Positions 42,370 to 54,971 are shown, counted from the stretch's first letter. The stretch is 64,000 nt of DNA from Termitomyces sp. T153 (GCA_018296165.2 JACKQL020000026.1:1-64000), one strand, 5' to 3'. Translations and numbers: made by a program. The notes: generated by a model from the sequence alone, not told the origin.

Positions 42370-43490
42370 TTATTATCTCAAATAGTCAAATCAGACTCTC
42401 ATGCTGGAACAGGCAAGGCTCAGAAAAAGGATCAAATGCTTGAAAGAGGGCAAGGAGGATGCTGTTAAGAAAGCTTTGGAGAGGGCAAAGAAAAAAGGAC
42501 AGGTCTTCCAGATTATGCAGTATAGAGTATACACTGCACAAGCCTGTTGAGTCACTTGCTACATGGTTTCAGTCAGGGCAGCCATGTCCAAGGTTGGAGA
42601 AGTACTGAAAATGATAGGAAATGCTCTAAGGGTGGAGGTAGAACCAACAATTAGCCAACAAACTGTGCACAGAGCTGTCCTTGAGGGGGGTATTGCAGTG
42701 GACATTTAATTGGAATATGAAATGAGTCAGTCTGACAGTGCATATTCAAAATTTCAGTACCTACTAATGATAAGTAGCTAATGAGTTCAATGATGTAGAG
42801 ATCACCTACAGCTCAGATTCAACATCTCACAAGAATATTGAGTATGAATCATATATAGTAGCCATAAAAGTTGCTGACTATGATGACCTTGATGCTACTC
42901 CATCCTGGAAATCACAATCACTTGGTGTAGGAACTTCAGTGAATTACACCAGTGAAACACAGGTCAAAGAACTGCTCACTCAGCTCCACCAAATTGCAGA
43001 GACATTCAATGCAAGTCTTCTTGCAAAGCATAAGAAATTACATTTTGACCCCAACAACTTTGTGCACTGCTTGATTGGTACCAGCAGCAATCATACAGCT
43101 GACCAAAAGAAGAGCCATGAGATCCTTGGAAAATGGCACTTCACCATACTGTGCCAGTAGTTTGGTGAGGAGGTGATTTTCACCAACTCTGAAGGCAATG
43201 CATATTATGTTGCACATCTTCTTGTTCATACTGCAGAGTTCATCCAAAATCAAGGTGGACAGGAAAGCTGGGATGCACTTACTAATCAACAGAAGAACAT
43301 CTTTGAGTTGATTTTTTCCTGCAATTGCTGCTGAAGTGACTTGGAACACCTCAGCATGAAGTATGAGTACCATTTGGTCTCATCAATGAAATTTATCTCA
43401 TGATTTACTTCTTGCCATAGAAGAAGTTCCTCCTTTGTTTCATTGACAATGTCTTGGAATTCATCATACCACTGCTGTTGAAGGTGTGGA
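42370..43490 (+). pseudogene. remnant of a repeat-associated agaricomycete gene family
   Basis: Plus frames read ISQQTVHRAVLEGGIA (near 42650), then DDLDATPSWKSQSLGVGTSV, QVKELLTQLHQIAETFNASL and SNHTADQKKSHEILGKW (42939-43130), then QESWDALTNQQKNIFELIF (about 43255-43315). The order of a V-RAVLEGG helix, a DH-ADQKK motif and a WDAL block matches a protein family abundant among repetitive genes of mushrooms, whose biochemical role I do not know. Broken by many stops; the C-terminal half with its Cys/His-containing AGCCMHK motif is not visible. Confidence 0.5.
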
Positions 43491-46400
43491 ATGTCACATT
43501 CTGTTAGCTTGGAAGGTCATGCCTTCCCTCCAACTACTCTTAGCAAAGCAATCCTCTTCCTCAGTCAATTTTGCTGGTGGTACAGGCTTTGCATACTTGT
43601 CATGCAAGGCCATTAGACAAATCTCTGATTTGTCTGGTATGTTTAGCTGAGTAGGGCCATAGATTGTCCTGCCTCTTACTTCTACCCACAAGTATTTGAA
43701 TTTGCTAGGCTTGGATATTTCATCCTCTATAGCCATTCAATATACTTCAACATCAAAGGTTAGTCTTCTTACCCCTTCTTGCTTCATCAGGTCAGCTATG
43801 ACCTGATCCCACTCTTGTGGCATGCATGGATTGTATGCCCATTTAAGGGTAGGCTTTGGAATTGGTCTGTCTTAAATCTTTCTTTCCTTTGCCTTTGAAG
43901 GGTCAATTCAATCCTTCTGGCATACTCTCCCCCTCTCTTGAAGAGTACTCCTTTGATACTCTTCTTTGGAGATCAACAGCAATGGGTGGTCATTGAGTAG
44001 ACTCTCCATCACCCAAACTTTCTCCTCATCCACCACCTCCTCTATGGTGGGCCACTTGAGTCCACCAGGGAGTTAGGGCCATTTGTCATGCCACTTCTCC
44101 ACAGTGCAGAAGTGTTGTGCACAGCCATTGGTATCCTCCAGCTCCAGCTTATAAGCTGGAGTTGCCTTTTCATCAATGACCACTTGGTCATTTGCAAAAT
44201 CAGGGAGGACCTTGTGGGTCCTCATGAATGGTGTCCCTATGATCATGTCATAATGATCAAAGTTTGCAATGTCTATATAGACATTGCAAATCTCACCAAA
44301 AACCTTCATGTAACTCTGGCACCATAGTTTATGATGGAATGACTTCCAATCATTCTTAGCTGCAGGGTGATGGGGGTGGCCAACAGTGCTACCCATATCT
44401 CAGCCACATGAGCAAACAATGGAGTGATTCTGGAGGTAGTACTCCCTGAATCCCAGTGTCCATGTTTAGTGGCCATTCACCTCTATCCAAGTGATGAGAA
44501 ATTCTTTGTCTTGTACTGGCAGCACTGGGCAGTCCATGGCATCCTTGGCTGCCACAAGCCACACCTTTTGCATGCAAACCTTGTTGCTAGGTTCTTTCTC
44601 CCTATGCTTGCCAGTAGGGACCTCCATGAAAGCAGATAGTTTCTCACTATTACTACCAAAAGTATAGTACTTGTTGTCATATGTTTTCAATTCAATATAC
44701 TCTTCACCATGCTCCTGAGTCCCGTCAGACTCAAACACATTCTGAATGTCAACCTTGGCAGACTCTTCTTCCTGGTCATCATTAGCTTTACCCACATCTG
44801 ATAGAGCAGCTGTATAAGCTGCCTGCACAAATATCCAGGGAGCTGGCTTAGCTAGCTCCTTGCACTCATGTGCAAAGTGCCCAGCCTTTCTGCACTTATA
44901 ACAGTTTGCAGACTGCACAGCATCCTTGCTGGATTGGCCACTACATTTTTCCCTGCAGCATAATGTTTTCTTGCTGCCTGCACTGCAGCCACAGGTCAGG
45001 AGGGCCTCAAGCCCACACCAGCTCTAGGTTGCAATAGTCTTGAGGCCCTATGTATAGCTGGCCTCTTTTCTAACCTCAACAGATGTGACTGGATATGTTG
45101 TCCAGCCACCTCTATTTGCTTAGCTAGTGCAGTCCCACTTGCTGGAGATTGTGCTGCTGCTAGCAACAGCTGCTGTCCTGACCAACTCTTCTTGCTGCAC
45201 TCTAAGTAGTGCACAGCAGTTTTGATGCTGTTCTTATAGGCCTTGGCCTCCAAGACAAACTCCTCAAAGGTATTCACTTTGGGAGCCAATCTGCCATTAT
45301 GTATTAATGCAACAAGCATATTGGAGGGTATTCCCTTGAAAAACTGCTTACAAATAGTAAATTCATTGGGAAACACAGCTATGTTTTGAGCATAATTGAG
45401 CAAGGCATTATAGAAGCCTTGCACTCCTTCTTCAACTACATACACTGCATCACAGAATGCATTGCATGCATCTTGCATTGTTGAAGGCTGTATGAACCAG
45501 TCATATAGTCTGAGGATCACATTCTCAAACTTCCAGTGGGACTGGGCCTTATTGACATGTATTACATGTTATAGGTACCATTTCAGCACACTCTCAGCTA
45601 TAAAGTCCATCAGAATTAGGACTTTCTTGCAATAGTGCCCATCCTCACTATACCAAGCTATGGCATAGAATATACAGATGCTCATCAGCCAGTCTTCAAG
45701 ATTGCTGAACTTTGCAGACCCTGCATAAGGAGTGATCATTTTTGATGGATCATTCCACCTCAGCTTGAGTCCTTCTGGTATTGCCAGTCATACTGCAAGC
45801 AACTGTTCCATCACTGCCCTTAGACAATCATGCATTGTCTGGTGGTGATATTTGTGGGCTTCTTCCACTCCTAGAGTTGCAAAGCATCCATAATGTTGTA
45901 GCAGCATTGAAAACTGTCACAGCTGTCTCTCTGAGAGGACTATAGTCCTCCTTCTTACAGCTCTATGTCCCACACCATCTTCTTCACTAGAAGGGCCATC
46001 ACCTGGTCCTGCTGGATCAGGTGGGCCTCCTTCCAGGGGTGGTGGTGGTCCATGATTAGGAAAAGGTAGTCCTCTTCCTAGGCCTCTACCTTCTCTTTCT
46101 GGACCTTAGGATCTGTGGTATGATGTTGATGGAAGAGAGGGCATGAGATTACTCTCTAATGATCTCTGTCCAGGGTCTCCTCTGCTAACAAGTCTTTCCC
46201 CAGACCAGTTCAAAGGAGCATTTGCTCCTTGATCTGTGTGTCTCTGGGAATCTGCAAGGCTCTGACCAGTCCCAGTGTTTCTGTCTCTAAGAGAGGAGTG
46301 AGAATTGTGCTCCTCCTTCTTAATTGGCTTGGTTCATTCTAGTAGAATGTACCCTTCCAGTCACACATCATAGGCAGTATTCCCTTAGAACACACCCCTC

Positions 46401-47540
46401 TGATTGTCTACATAGGACCATCCAAAGTCCTCTATGTCCCCATTGTGAAATTGCTGTAGAGTGATTCAATCTTCCTATGTTAGTGCTCTCTATGTAGACC
46501 CACCAGGTCTATGCTACACTAATGGCTGCTCTACTATAATCACTAACTCTGCATCAGTAGACACTAAGTCTAGTGCTACAATTGTGCCCAATGTGGCCCA
46601 TTATTGATGGTCCACAGCAGCCTGTCTAGCTGTGTAATCACATGGCATCTCACCAGGCTATTGCAGTGCTTGCAACAGAGTCAACACTTCATTGACTGAA
46701 GATAGTTGGGGCACATAGGCTCCACCATGATACAATAATGGTATTGCAGATGATGCCTGCAATCCCCACAGCTTCTTGCACTGGAGGTAATTCATTACCT
46801 CCTGTACTAAGAGTAGCATGTAAATATCCATATATTTCACCGGATCTGTTGGGATGATGTTGTCTCCCAGCAACCTCTGAATTGCAATGTGTTTAACTAC
46901 TCTAGCAGCTAAACATTGCTGAGTTGAGGTCTTAGAAACCTCAACATAGCTCTGCCAGAGCCCCATCACCCTTTTACAAAGAATGTCATCTGGGTGAGCC
47001 TCACTATCTGTATCAGAGGTGTCTCCAATATCCTCTAGTATTGTCTCAATGAATGCTGCTGGAGCTGCCAATTGCATACTCAGCACAGGCCCAGCTTACA
47101 GTCATATAGGACCATGAGCCCTGTATAAGGAGTCTTCTTCACTCCTCAGCAGTGCTCCCATCATTGAGGAGTTGATCTGACCTTCCACAGCAAATGGAAA
47201 GGATCAAAGTTCTTCCAGCTTCAGCGCTGTGAATGCATAGAAGGATGTTTTTCCTTTGTCTACTACTGCCATGGTGCCTCTTGGCTCCACTGTCAGATAC
47301 AGTCAAGTAGAGGGCTCTTGCAAGCCCTCCACTGTAACACTCTCCCAACCACCTGCAAGTGGTCATACCAGAGTAACTGCTGGCAGTCCTCCTAGCATCA
47401 CAGCACTCTCTCTGCCCTCATCATGGTGTGATGTGGCAAATTCTGACATCCCATGTGGAGCACTCTTCAATGCTCCATTGAACTCTGTCTCAAACCTAGG
47501 CCCAAGCACCTGACCTTCTATGGTCACCACAGTGCTCATT
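43491..47540 (-). pseudogene. Ty3/gypsy element F: gag and protease region, truncated
   Basis: An ATG near 47540 (MSTVVTIEGQVLGPRFE) opens a gag that can be followed through stops and frames. An N-terminal part lies at 47086-46658 and a Pro/Gly-rich linker near 46080. The retrotransposon gag domain lies at about 45790-44996 (RWNDPSKMITPYAGSAKFSN; FFKGIPSNMLVALIHNGRL), with a zinc knuckle CYKCRKAGHFAHEC at about 44900. The protease-like part at 44396-44073 has NFDHYDMIIGTPFMRTHKVL. The remaining sequence to 43491 is not recognised. RT, RNase H and integrase are absent, so the element is truncated on its 3' side, next to the plus-strand remnant at 42370-43490. Confidence 0.75.
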
Positions 47541-49410
47541 GTGGAAGGTGCATATCAAAAATTTCAACATGCTGATCATAACTAGTAATAGTGAACTTCT
47601 TTCACAGAAGTTTGGGTTCCCACTTTGCAAATGAGTTAATGCTCATTTGACTTAAAAAATATAACATTTCCATTATGGTTCACGTAGCTTACAGTTCACA
47701 CCTCATAAGTCAAAACCAGTCAATAGTTCTGTCTACAAAGAATGAAGTAAGGCACTGCCTTATATAAGTAAATGTATTGTACTTTAAGGGATAGCATCAC
47801 ATGACACTATCCATATAATTAAATCATAATAGAACTAATATAGCAAGGTAGTGCAAGTAACAGGTGCTCTGTTACAGTGAGTAAGATGATTCAGCAATGG
47901 GAACAGGTGTCTGTTGCAGTTCAAAAGGCTCTGTCAAGGTTGCTATGCCAATTGCAGCATTATGCTTGCACAACACCTGCACAGAAGGCCCCACTGAGTA
48001 CTTGCCATCACAAAAGGTGTACAGGTGTTTTACAAGGTCTAGAATGCACAAAATCAGTCTCCTGCACAGAAATTTTAGGTCTTCACAGAAAATCAAGATG
48101 TATGAAGTTATATGTGCCCTACTGATTAAATGCTAGATCTTCAACAGTCAGTTAGGAGCTTCCAATAGCCTCAACAACAGAGTAATTCCTAGCCCAACAG
48201 CCACATGATACTCTGACTCAACACATTCAAGCAGTCACTTTACTATGCATATAACAGCAAGGCCAATAAACTCAATAGTGCCCAACACATGTACCAAGAC
48301 ACAAAGTGTTCAAATGGTCATTCTCACTACACATATATACAGTGAGTCCAATAGACTCAAAAATGCCCAATAAGCATTATGCAGTAGGGCCACTTAGTGA
48401 CTCTCATCAATGTAGAACACAGCAAGTCCAATAGACCCATAGTGCCCAATAGGTGTAAACTAGTAGACTCAATTGTGCCCAATAGGCATATCCTAGCAAA
48501 CATTGTCTAGTGTTCTCCCAACCCCCAGGTCTAAGACAAGCAACTCACCTTATTTCACCACATTACAGCCAAAGCTATATAGGATGCATGCAAATACATT
48601 GTCTGGGAGCATTACCACCATTTGGGATCTCTCCTCCTCAATGACCATTAGGCATGCAAGGCAATCCACCATCTGCAGAGTCAGACCAAGCAGTATTCAC
48701 CAAGCCAGATCTGGTTCGATCAGGAGTTTAAGCTGGTTAAACAGTAGATATGGCTGGAGCTCTGATCACAGGTATCACCCTCAAGGTACAATCCATAGTT
48801 AAAGGGGAAATTTCCTGGGCTATTTCCCCTGCAGAACAAGCTTGCTTCAGTGCAGATGCAGCAGTGGGAGATGGTGTGGGTTGTCTGCCAGTGAGAGCCT
48901 AGAGTGCAGGGGCTATCACTCTGAGTACTAAGAAAGGTTCTGTAGGAACTCCTCTCACAGCTATGCATTGCAATGGTGTCCCCAGAGGCTCAGCTGTCTC
49001 CTCCCTAGCATCCCTCCCACTATGGTTTGTGGGTTCTATCTCTTCTTGAACAGAATTTGTCTTGTCCAATGAGTTCAACATTGAAGTTTGGAACATATGG
49101 GCTCTAGTGCTCAGCCAAACCAAGGGCAGTTGAGTAGGGGGCCCATATCCTCAAGTACACATTTGGGATGACATGTTATGCAATTTCAGACAAGGAAAGC
49201 TAGAGCACTGCCAGACACCCTATGCAGTAGTCACATTGAAGCTAAAGCTGATGAATGCTTCATATATTCACTATAACACAATGATGGAGGTTGGTGGTAA
49301 ACAACTCAATGGACACATGTTCTTCACATGTCAAAATATATCCCCTCTTCTCTCATTCCTCCTTCCATAGAGATGTCACTTCATGGAACAGGGTATATAT
49401 TATCCACTAT
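47541..49410. other. 5' side of gypsy F: non-coding with degenerate tandem units
   Basis: Upstream (on minus) of the F gag. At about 48255-48490 a unit of the form CCAATAGACTCA..TGCCCAATAGG recurs at least four times with a spacing of roughly 60-80 bp. A minus frame at 49123-48900 (SLDKTNSVQEEIEPTNHSG) may be an upstream gag-like or leader part but is unrecognised. No clear LTR edges. Confidence 0.45.
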
Positions 49411-49417
49411 TGCAGTA

Positions 49418-49453
49418 AGCTATGGTCCATGCCTTTGGCATGGGCTTGTAGCT
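49418..49453. repeat. hairpin, inverted-orientation copy of 1032-1069
   Basis: AGC-TATGGT-CCATGCC-TTT-GGCATGG..TGTAGCT folds like the left-end copy. The sequence is its reverse complement with few changes. Confidence 0.75.
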
Positions 49454-49463
49454 CTTGCCAAGT

Positions 49464-49660
49464 CCCAGACCCAACCTCACTTTGTTCAGTTAGGTGTTTG
49501 TATTTGTTAATTCAATGCTGAGATCCAGACCCAACCTCACTTCATTTGGTCAGGTCTTTGTATTTGTTAATTGTTAATTCAATGCTGAGATCCAGACCAA
49601 ACCTCACTCCATTTGGTTAGGTCTTTGTATTTGATAATTTAATGCTGAGATTCTGATCCA
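49464..49660. repeat. tandem repeat, unit about 61-67 bp (copy of 781-1030 array)
   Basis: The word CCAGACCCAACCTCAC or close variants start at 49464, 49525 and 49592, with a diverged fourth unit near 49655. The reverse complement of these units matches the 781-1030 array. Confidence 0.8.
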
Positions 49661-51279
49661 ACTGTTAAGTCCAGCTGACCTGAGGGGCTCTCTCACTGTA
49701 GACCAAAAAACCAACTAGTTGGAGAACTACAATGGTTAAAGGGACTTACAGAGTGTCAGAGTTAGATGGGAGTTGAACAGACAATCTGCAAGTTTGAAGT
49801 TGACAAATTAGGGACTTCAGAATTGAACAGGGGTTAGACAAATGCTCTGGAGTCTGGAGTTGGCAAGAATACTAAGTCCAAAGATGTATGGAGGTTGGAG
49901 GTTCTTAGGAGTCAAGCTGGAGTTGGGTTAGGAGTTGGGATAAGTGATTATATTATAGCTCAGAGTTATAGAAGTAGTTAAAGACAAATGCTGGAAAACA
50001 GATAAGGCTAGTGATAATATTTGTTGCTGCCTAGTTGCTGTGCAAAGAACACAACAACTAGTGCTTTCACAAGTAGAGTATCAACAGACTAAGTAAGTGA
50101 GAGTTGCAAGTCAAGCTAGGTCCCAGAAAGCCTGCTAGATGCAGAAGTGGCACTAGGTTGCTAGCACAAGATTGAGAGATGGCAATAGAGAATGGAAAAG
50201 GGGAACATCTGTGGGTAAACCTAACTAGAGTCAAACTGGGGTTGCTAGGAAGTAGGTCACTAGTAGTATAAGACTAAAGGCTAGCACTAGGAGTAGCAAA
50301 GAGTGTTAGTGACAAGGATGATAATGAAACAAAACTAGCTGTAGGCACTACTATTAAACAAAAACTTGGCAAGATAGTACCTTGAGGTGGTACTGGTAGA
50401 GCAAAATGACAAGAGCACTAACTCAAGACAGCAGGTGATAGAGTGAGAGGCAATACTTTAGAGTTGCTAGACTTAGATCTGAAGTCTGGATCTAAGAATA
50501 AGATGCAATTCTTTGATGGTAGTATAGAAAACATGATGATATATATAGTGAGAAAAGGTAATGAAACTAAATGAAGTTGAAAAAGTTTGCTAGTGACATA
50601 GGCAAGTCAATAACCCTAAGATTAGTTAAATTTGACACCTGGAATGACAGCTAGTATGCCAGTTGCTAGAGTGATGTGTACTGAGAGAATAAGTCCAAAT
50701 CAAGAAATAATGAAACTAGAGTAATAATACCAAGAAAGGAACTATTGTCAGGAACCTTGCTAAAAGAAGTGCCAGAGGGCACTAGAGAGCATTGGTCACT
50801 GGGCTGAGGGTCTAGACCACACATGACAAAGTCATACAATCATCACATTGTGTAGAAATCAAAAAATCTAGAAGTTGCCAAAATATAAGAAAACTTGGAA
50901 ATCTGTACTCAGTAAGATTAGGGTCTTATCATCCTCTTTCTGGACTCAAATTTTGACTGTCCCCAGCCAACTGTCAAAGTCCCATGACTTGCTAGGTGAT
51001 CCATGTGCCAAGTCTTGAGGGTTTATATAGTTCTAGCAGCACTAGTTTGCTTACTTAGACCAACTTCCCAGACTCTAATCAGAAATGTCCTTCACTGCTA
51101 CCATCATCATCAAACACATGGAATTGGAGCATGCTGCCCATGCATACTTGAGTAAAATCAATTGTCTGTTGGCATAAGCAAGGAAGCAGATAGTGACAGA
51201 CCCAGAGTGTAGGGTGGTTGCCTTCTTCACATTGTACTTGCAGTGGTTTGAGACTGTTGAGAGTGGGGTGGAGTGGAGT
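49661..51279. other. 1.6 kb without coding signal
   Basis: AG-rich on plus and CpG-poor, with many stops in all frames. Short words such as CTAG, GAGTTG and GCTAG recur without a clear period. It may be an LTR or leader of an unknown element. Confidence 0.4.
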
Positions 51280-51436
51280 TGTCAGGACTCATACTATTTC
51301 CTCCTTCCTTTCACCATTATCCAACCTAAATTCTACACAGTCCCTCTCTGAATTTCAGCAACACTCCCAGATCTCAGCCACAGTCCTGTTTCAGCCACAT
51401 CTAGGTTTTAGCCACCCGTAGGAATGCTTTTCCTGT

Positions 51437-51662
51437 TCCAGATCATTTGCTCAGGCCCAGATCACTTTCACAGGTCCCACATCACTTTCACCTGTCTCAG
51501 ATTAGTACTACAGGTCCCAGATCACTTCCATCTGTCCTAGATCACTTTCAGGATTGCTTCCATTGTTTCAGATCACTTCCTCATGACTTAGATCACTTCC
51601 ACCTGACTCAGATTACTTCCACTTGTGTTAGATCACTTCCAACTGACTTGGATCACTTCCAG
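51437..51662. repeat. minisatellite inside the gypsy E LTR
   Basis: Degenerate units of about 20-24 bp built on AGATCACTTCCACCTGACTC recur about nine to ten times. The solo LTRs do not carry a comparable array, so this is specific to this copy. Confidence 0.75.
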
Positions 51663-51689
51663 CTTCCCCTTTTGGTAGTGTTCAACAGC

Positions 51690-51730
51690 TATATAAGGTC
51701 TCCTAGTCTGTAGCTACACTCCAGTCTTGA
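51690..51730 (+). promoter_or_regulatory. TATA/AGTCTTGA module in gypsy E LTR
   Basis: TATATAAG at 51690 and AGTCTTGA at 51723, a spacing of 33 bp. The same pair occurs in both solo LTRs. On plus it has the layout of a core promoter, a TATA box about 30 bp before a start site, followed by C/T-rich sequence. If the LTR is oriented with element E this would be antisense to it. Confidence 0.5.
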
Positions 51731-52435
51731 GATTACCTATTGTGTCTGCTTTTTACTTGTATTCATCCTCCTGTCTCTTTCTCTACAATCTATCAGTTTC
51801 CAGGTTTATATTGCCCACTTTTCTTATTTCTCAACTCAACCACATACTTGTTGGCTATCAAGTCTGCCCAGGTGTTTCTTGTAAGGGCAACCTCTGGAGA
51901 CTGTGGCTCAATCAAACACCTGGCAGAGAGAGATACAAAGTCTATTCAGTATCTACAAGAAGTTCTAGAGTTCTAGCTACTCACCTGGCAGAGGGAGATC
52001 CAAAAAGAACAAGTCTAAGAATCTCCAATGCCAGTGTTCAGAAAATTCACTCTAGAGCTTCTGGAAACAACACCCAACAACAATTAAATCTGGAGTCTGA
52101 TCAAAAGTGGAAATCCATTGTAAATGGTCTCAATCTCCAGACTCTTAGCATTTGACCACATACCAAGATATCCAAAAGATAGCCCTTAGTTGAAAGTATG
52201 TGTGATTTAAAGATGGGAGGCCTACAATGAGTAGTAAGCCCAGAATACAGAAAACAATCCAGGGGTCTGGTAAGAGGCCATATGAAAGGAGCAACACTTG
52301 TTGGAATTGTGGACAGAGAACTGGTGTAGCCTGAGGGCTAGAACTGGGACCAGCAGATAGGGAAAGCAAAGGAGAATAAAGGAAACCCATAAGGAGGGAG
52401 AACAGGACAGAGGATGAGTGGGACATCCTCTGACA

Positions 52436-52447
52436 TCACCCCCCCTC
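52436..52447 (-). other. gypsy E polypurine tract
   Basis: TCACCCCCCCTC on plus reads as a G-rich purine tract ending GTGA on minus, immediately before the TGTCA of the LTR. Confidence 0.7.
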
Positions 52448-53702
52448 TAGCATGCAGCATTTTGACATATTGAGTAGAAGAAGTCACAAATTGCCTGGTC
52501 CACTGCTGAAATGGGGTAGATGCCTCAAATGGCTTTTGGGGCATTGGGATGCCTATGGTAGAAGTCCTGGACCAGAGTTGGTGCACATACATTAGCCTGT
52601 GGTTCCCAAGAGATGTCTTTAATACCATATCCTTTTCATTTCACTTTAAACTACAACTTCTCTTGGAATATTCTGCTATCCAAGATTTCCTCCACTTCAT
52701 ACTCCTCATTATCAACTAGAACTGGTGGAGGGGGTGGCCTAGGGTGGCAGCCTGGGATTGGATCTCCAGGGCTGGAAATAGTTTGACAACATTGAAGACT
52801 GAGTGCAATTAGCATAGGCCTGCTAGGAGCTTGAGTTAGTAAGCTAAAGGCTCTACCTTCTTCTCTACCATGAAGAGGCCAAGATGATGATGTGACAGTT
52901 TTTGAAATGGCCTTATTGTCTTAATATCCAAGCTATCCAAATACACACAGTCTCCTGACTTGTAAACCAGGGCTGGTGTCTAGCAACAGTCATAGTAGTG
53001 TGCCATGTCATCCTTGGCCTTTACCAATACAGCCTTTGCCTCCTCCTGCATCCTCTTCATCCTGTCCACAAACTCATTTACAGAGTCATTCTCAAAGGGG
53101 TGTGCCCAAGATTCAAATCCCATGTGGGGGTGCCTGCCAGTGTCCAGAAAAAATGGAGTCATCTGCATGGAAGAGTGAACATGGTTGTTGTACTGGAACT
53201 CAGCATCTGGTAGGAGCTCATTCCAGTCATCCTGCCTCTTGTTATAAAAAAGGTGGAGATACTATTCCAGTTCCTGATTAACATGTTCCATCTGCTCATT
53301 TGACTGAGGGTAATAGGCTGTGGTAGTATGGAGCTTCACTTTGAGCAGGTAGTACAGTTCCTAAGTAAACTCTGCCACAAATTGAGGGCCTTAGTCAAAG
53401 ACTAACAGACTATAGAGCTTCCAGACATTCTTGCAATACAGACTAGCTGCTCCCAAGGCAGAGCATGTTGTGTAGGTAGGGATGAAGTGGGCTTGTTTAC
53501 CATAGAAGTCCACCACTACCATCACTGCATTGGATCCATGAGCATCTAGGAGTTCCACAATGAAATCCACCAATGCAACACTCCAACAAGCAGCCAGAAT
53601 AGGAAGCAGGTGGAGCTGGCCTATGGGTGCTTGATGGCATGGCTTGGTGCAAAGACAAAGATCACAGGTGCTAGTGTAAGTGCCTACATATTGGAAGATC
53701 TG

Positions 53703-54851
53703 TGTGTCATGACCTGTCCCCTGAACCCCCACACATTGTCCATCAACCCCCCGAACCCCCAAAAAACCCCCGACGCTCTGCCGAACTTCCGCCCATGCCC
53801 CGCGCCTATTTCAGCTAACTCCGATGCCTCCCCAGCTAACTCCGACGGCCCCCTGGCCAACTTTGGTGCCTTCCCCGCAGCCACTGACACTTACCCTGGA
53901 TCTCGGAAACCCTGAGAACCACCCCCGCTGTTTCCGATCTTCGCCACCCATCATCAACTCAACACCCTGGTTCCTCCAACCTATTCTGGAGTATCACGAC
54001 AACCTCGGGGCGACCCGCGTTCCCCAATGATCCCATCAATGTATCAGCGCAGCCCGATCCTCGATCGCAACCGACACCCGCCCACTCCGTCGAGCTCCGC
54101 CAAGCCCCGCCGCCGCAGCCGACGTACCCCGAAGTTCTCCGGTAGTCAGTATATAAGTCGTCAAGTAGCTCTTTGTACTCTAGTCTTGATATTGCTTAAC
54201 GTTACCTATGGTCTGACTGTTTCCTTTTGTGTTTTGTGTTTTGTGTTTTGTGTCTCGTTCTCCTTATCTCAGTCTCCCGGTCTTATCTCAGTCTCCTGGT
54301 CTCGCCTTGTACCCATTTCGTTATTGTTCTTGTTATTGTTTCGTATCCTCACTCAAATCTGCTCTTGTTCCATATCAACTCTATTTCATTTCGTCTGATG
54401 CTGTCTTGGTGACTCCATCTGGCCATTGTGCCCAAGTCCTTATCAACCTAAACGACCTCACAAACTCTGCGATTACAATCACAAACCCCGACACTCTTTC
54501 ACCAGGTCCGAACCTCACTCTTTGCTCGGTCCCGGACTCCATCAACTCCAATTGATCTCCCATCAAACCCTGGCTCCGCTTTCATTGATCACACAGCCGT
54601 CTACTCCTTCGCTTCCGCAAATCTCCCCAACGGTCTTCTGCCTGAACCCCGCCAAGACCGTCCTGTTTCCTCACAACCTGACTTCTCCGGACCTTCCCGG
54701 ATCTGTCTGAATCACATCCCACCAACTATCCGCACAAGCCATCAGTGCCCAGACGTTTTTGAGTGTTTGGTTACCAGTGCAAGGGGATCACGCCTGCCTA
54801 GTAAGGACTCGCCCAGTGCAGCTGAGCCCCCGAGGTCAGCGGAACCTGACA
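53703..54851 (-). repeat. solo LTR 1 of the gypsy family
   Basis: Starts TGTCATGACCTG and ends CGGAACCTGACA. Flanked by CTGTG on the right (54852-54856) and CTGTG at 53700-53704 on the left, overlapping the first two LTR bases, as if one TG of TGTG was lost. Removing it restores the frame of gypsy E integrase (WPQ-IFQYVGTY). It is much richer in C, G and CpG than the host element, so it is probably young. It contains the TATATAAG module at 54150. Strand is assigned by analogy with LTR E. Confidence 0.85.
54150..54190 (+). promoter_or_regulatory. TATA/AGTCTTGA module in solo LTR 1
   Basis: TATATAAG at 54150 and AGTCTTGA at 54182, 32 bp apart, preceded by GTAGTCAG as in solo LTR 2 (GTAGTTGG) and followed by a long T/C/G-rich run (TTTTGTGTTTTGTG). 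Confidence 0.55.
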
Positions 54852-54966
54852 CTGTGGCCAACAATAGTTCCAGAATACCAGCTCCAGCATCTTCCACCTT
54901 CTAGGATGTCCTACTACCCAAGAGTTGTAATGTTGTTCTACAACACACTAGCAAAGTTCTGGAATG

Positions 54967-54971
54967 TTAAG
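54967..54971. repeat. target site duplication of copia C, left (TTAAG)
   Basis: TTAAG precedes the TGTTGAGG end of the LTR and recurs after the 3' LTR at 61015-61019. Confidence 0.95.

Larger units (their letters stand above)
51280..52435 (-). repeat. gypsy E 3' LTR (about 1156 bp)
   Basis: Ends are TGTCAGGACT (51280) and CATCCTCTGACA (52435), an inverted TGTCA/TGACA pair. On minus it is directly preceded by a purine tract GAGGGGGGTGA that follows the end of gypsy pol (RGGVM-), so it should be the 3' LTR of element E. The length is close to the 1149-bp solo LTR at 53703-54851. It also shares with both solo LTRs the TATATAAG module and similar offsets from the left end (410, 447 and 403 bp). 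It contains a minisatellite at 51437-51662. The second target duplication would lie beyond the window. Confidence 0.7.

Noticed and set aside
51280..52435. 5' LTR of a plus-strand element
   Set aside because: The sequence to its right reads as the end of minus-strand gypsy pol with a purine tract at the junction, and no PBS was seen there. The plus-oriented TATA module keeps some doubt.
53610..54710. Plus-strand Pro/Ser-rich ORFs as host genes
   Set aside because: They lie fully inside solo LTR 1, whose C-rich composition creates long open frames by chance.
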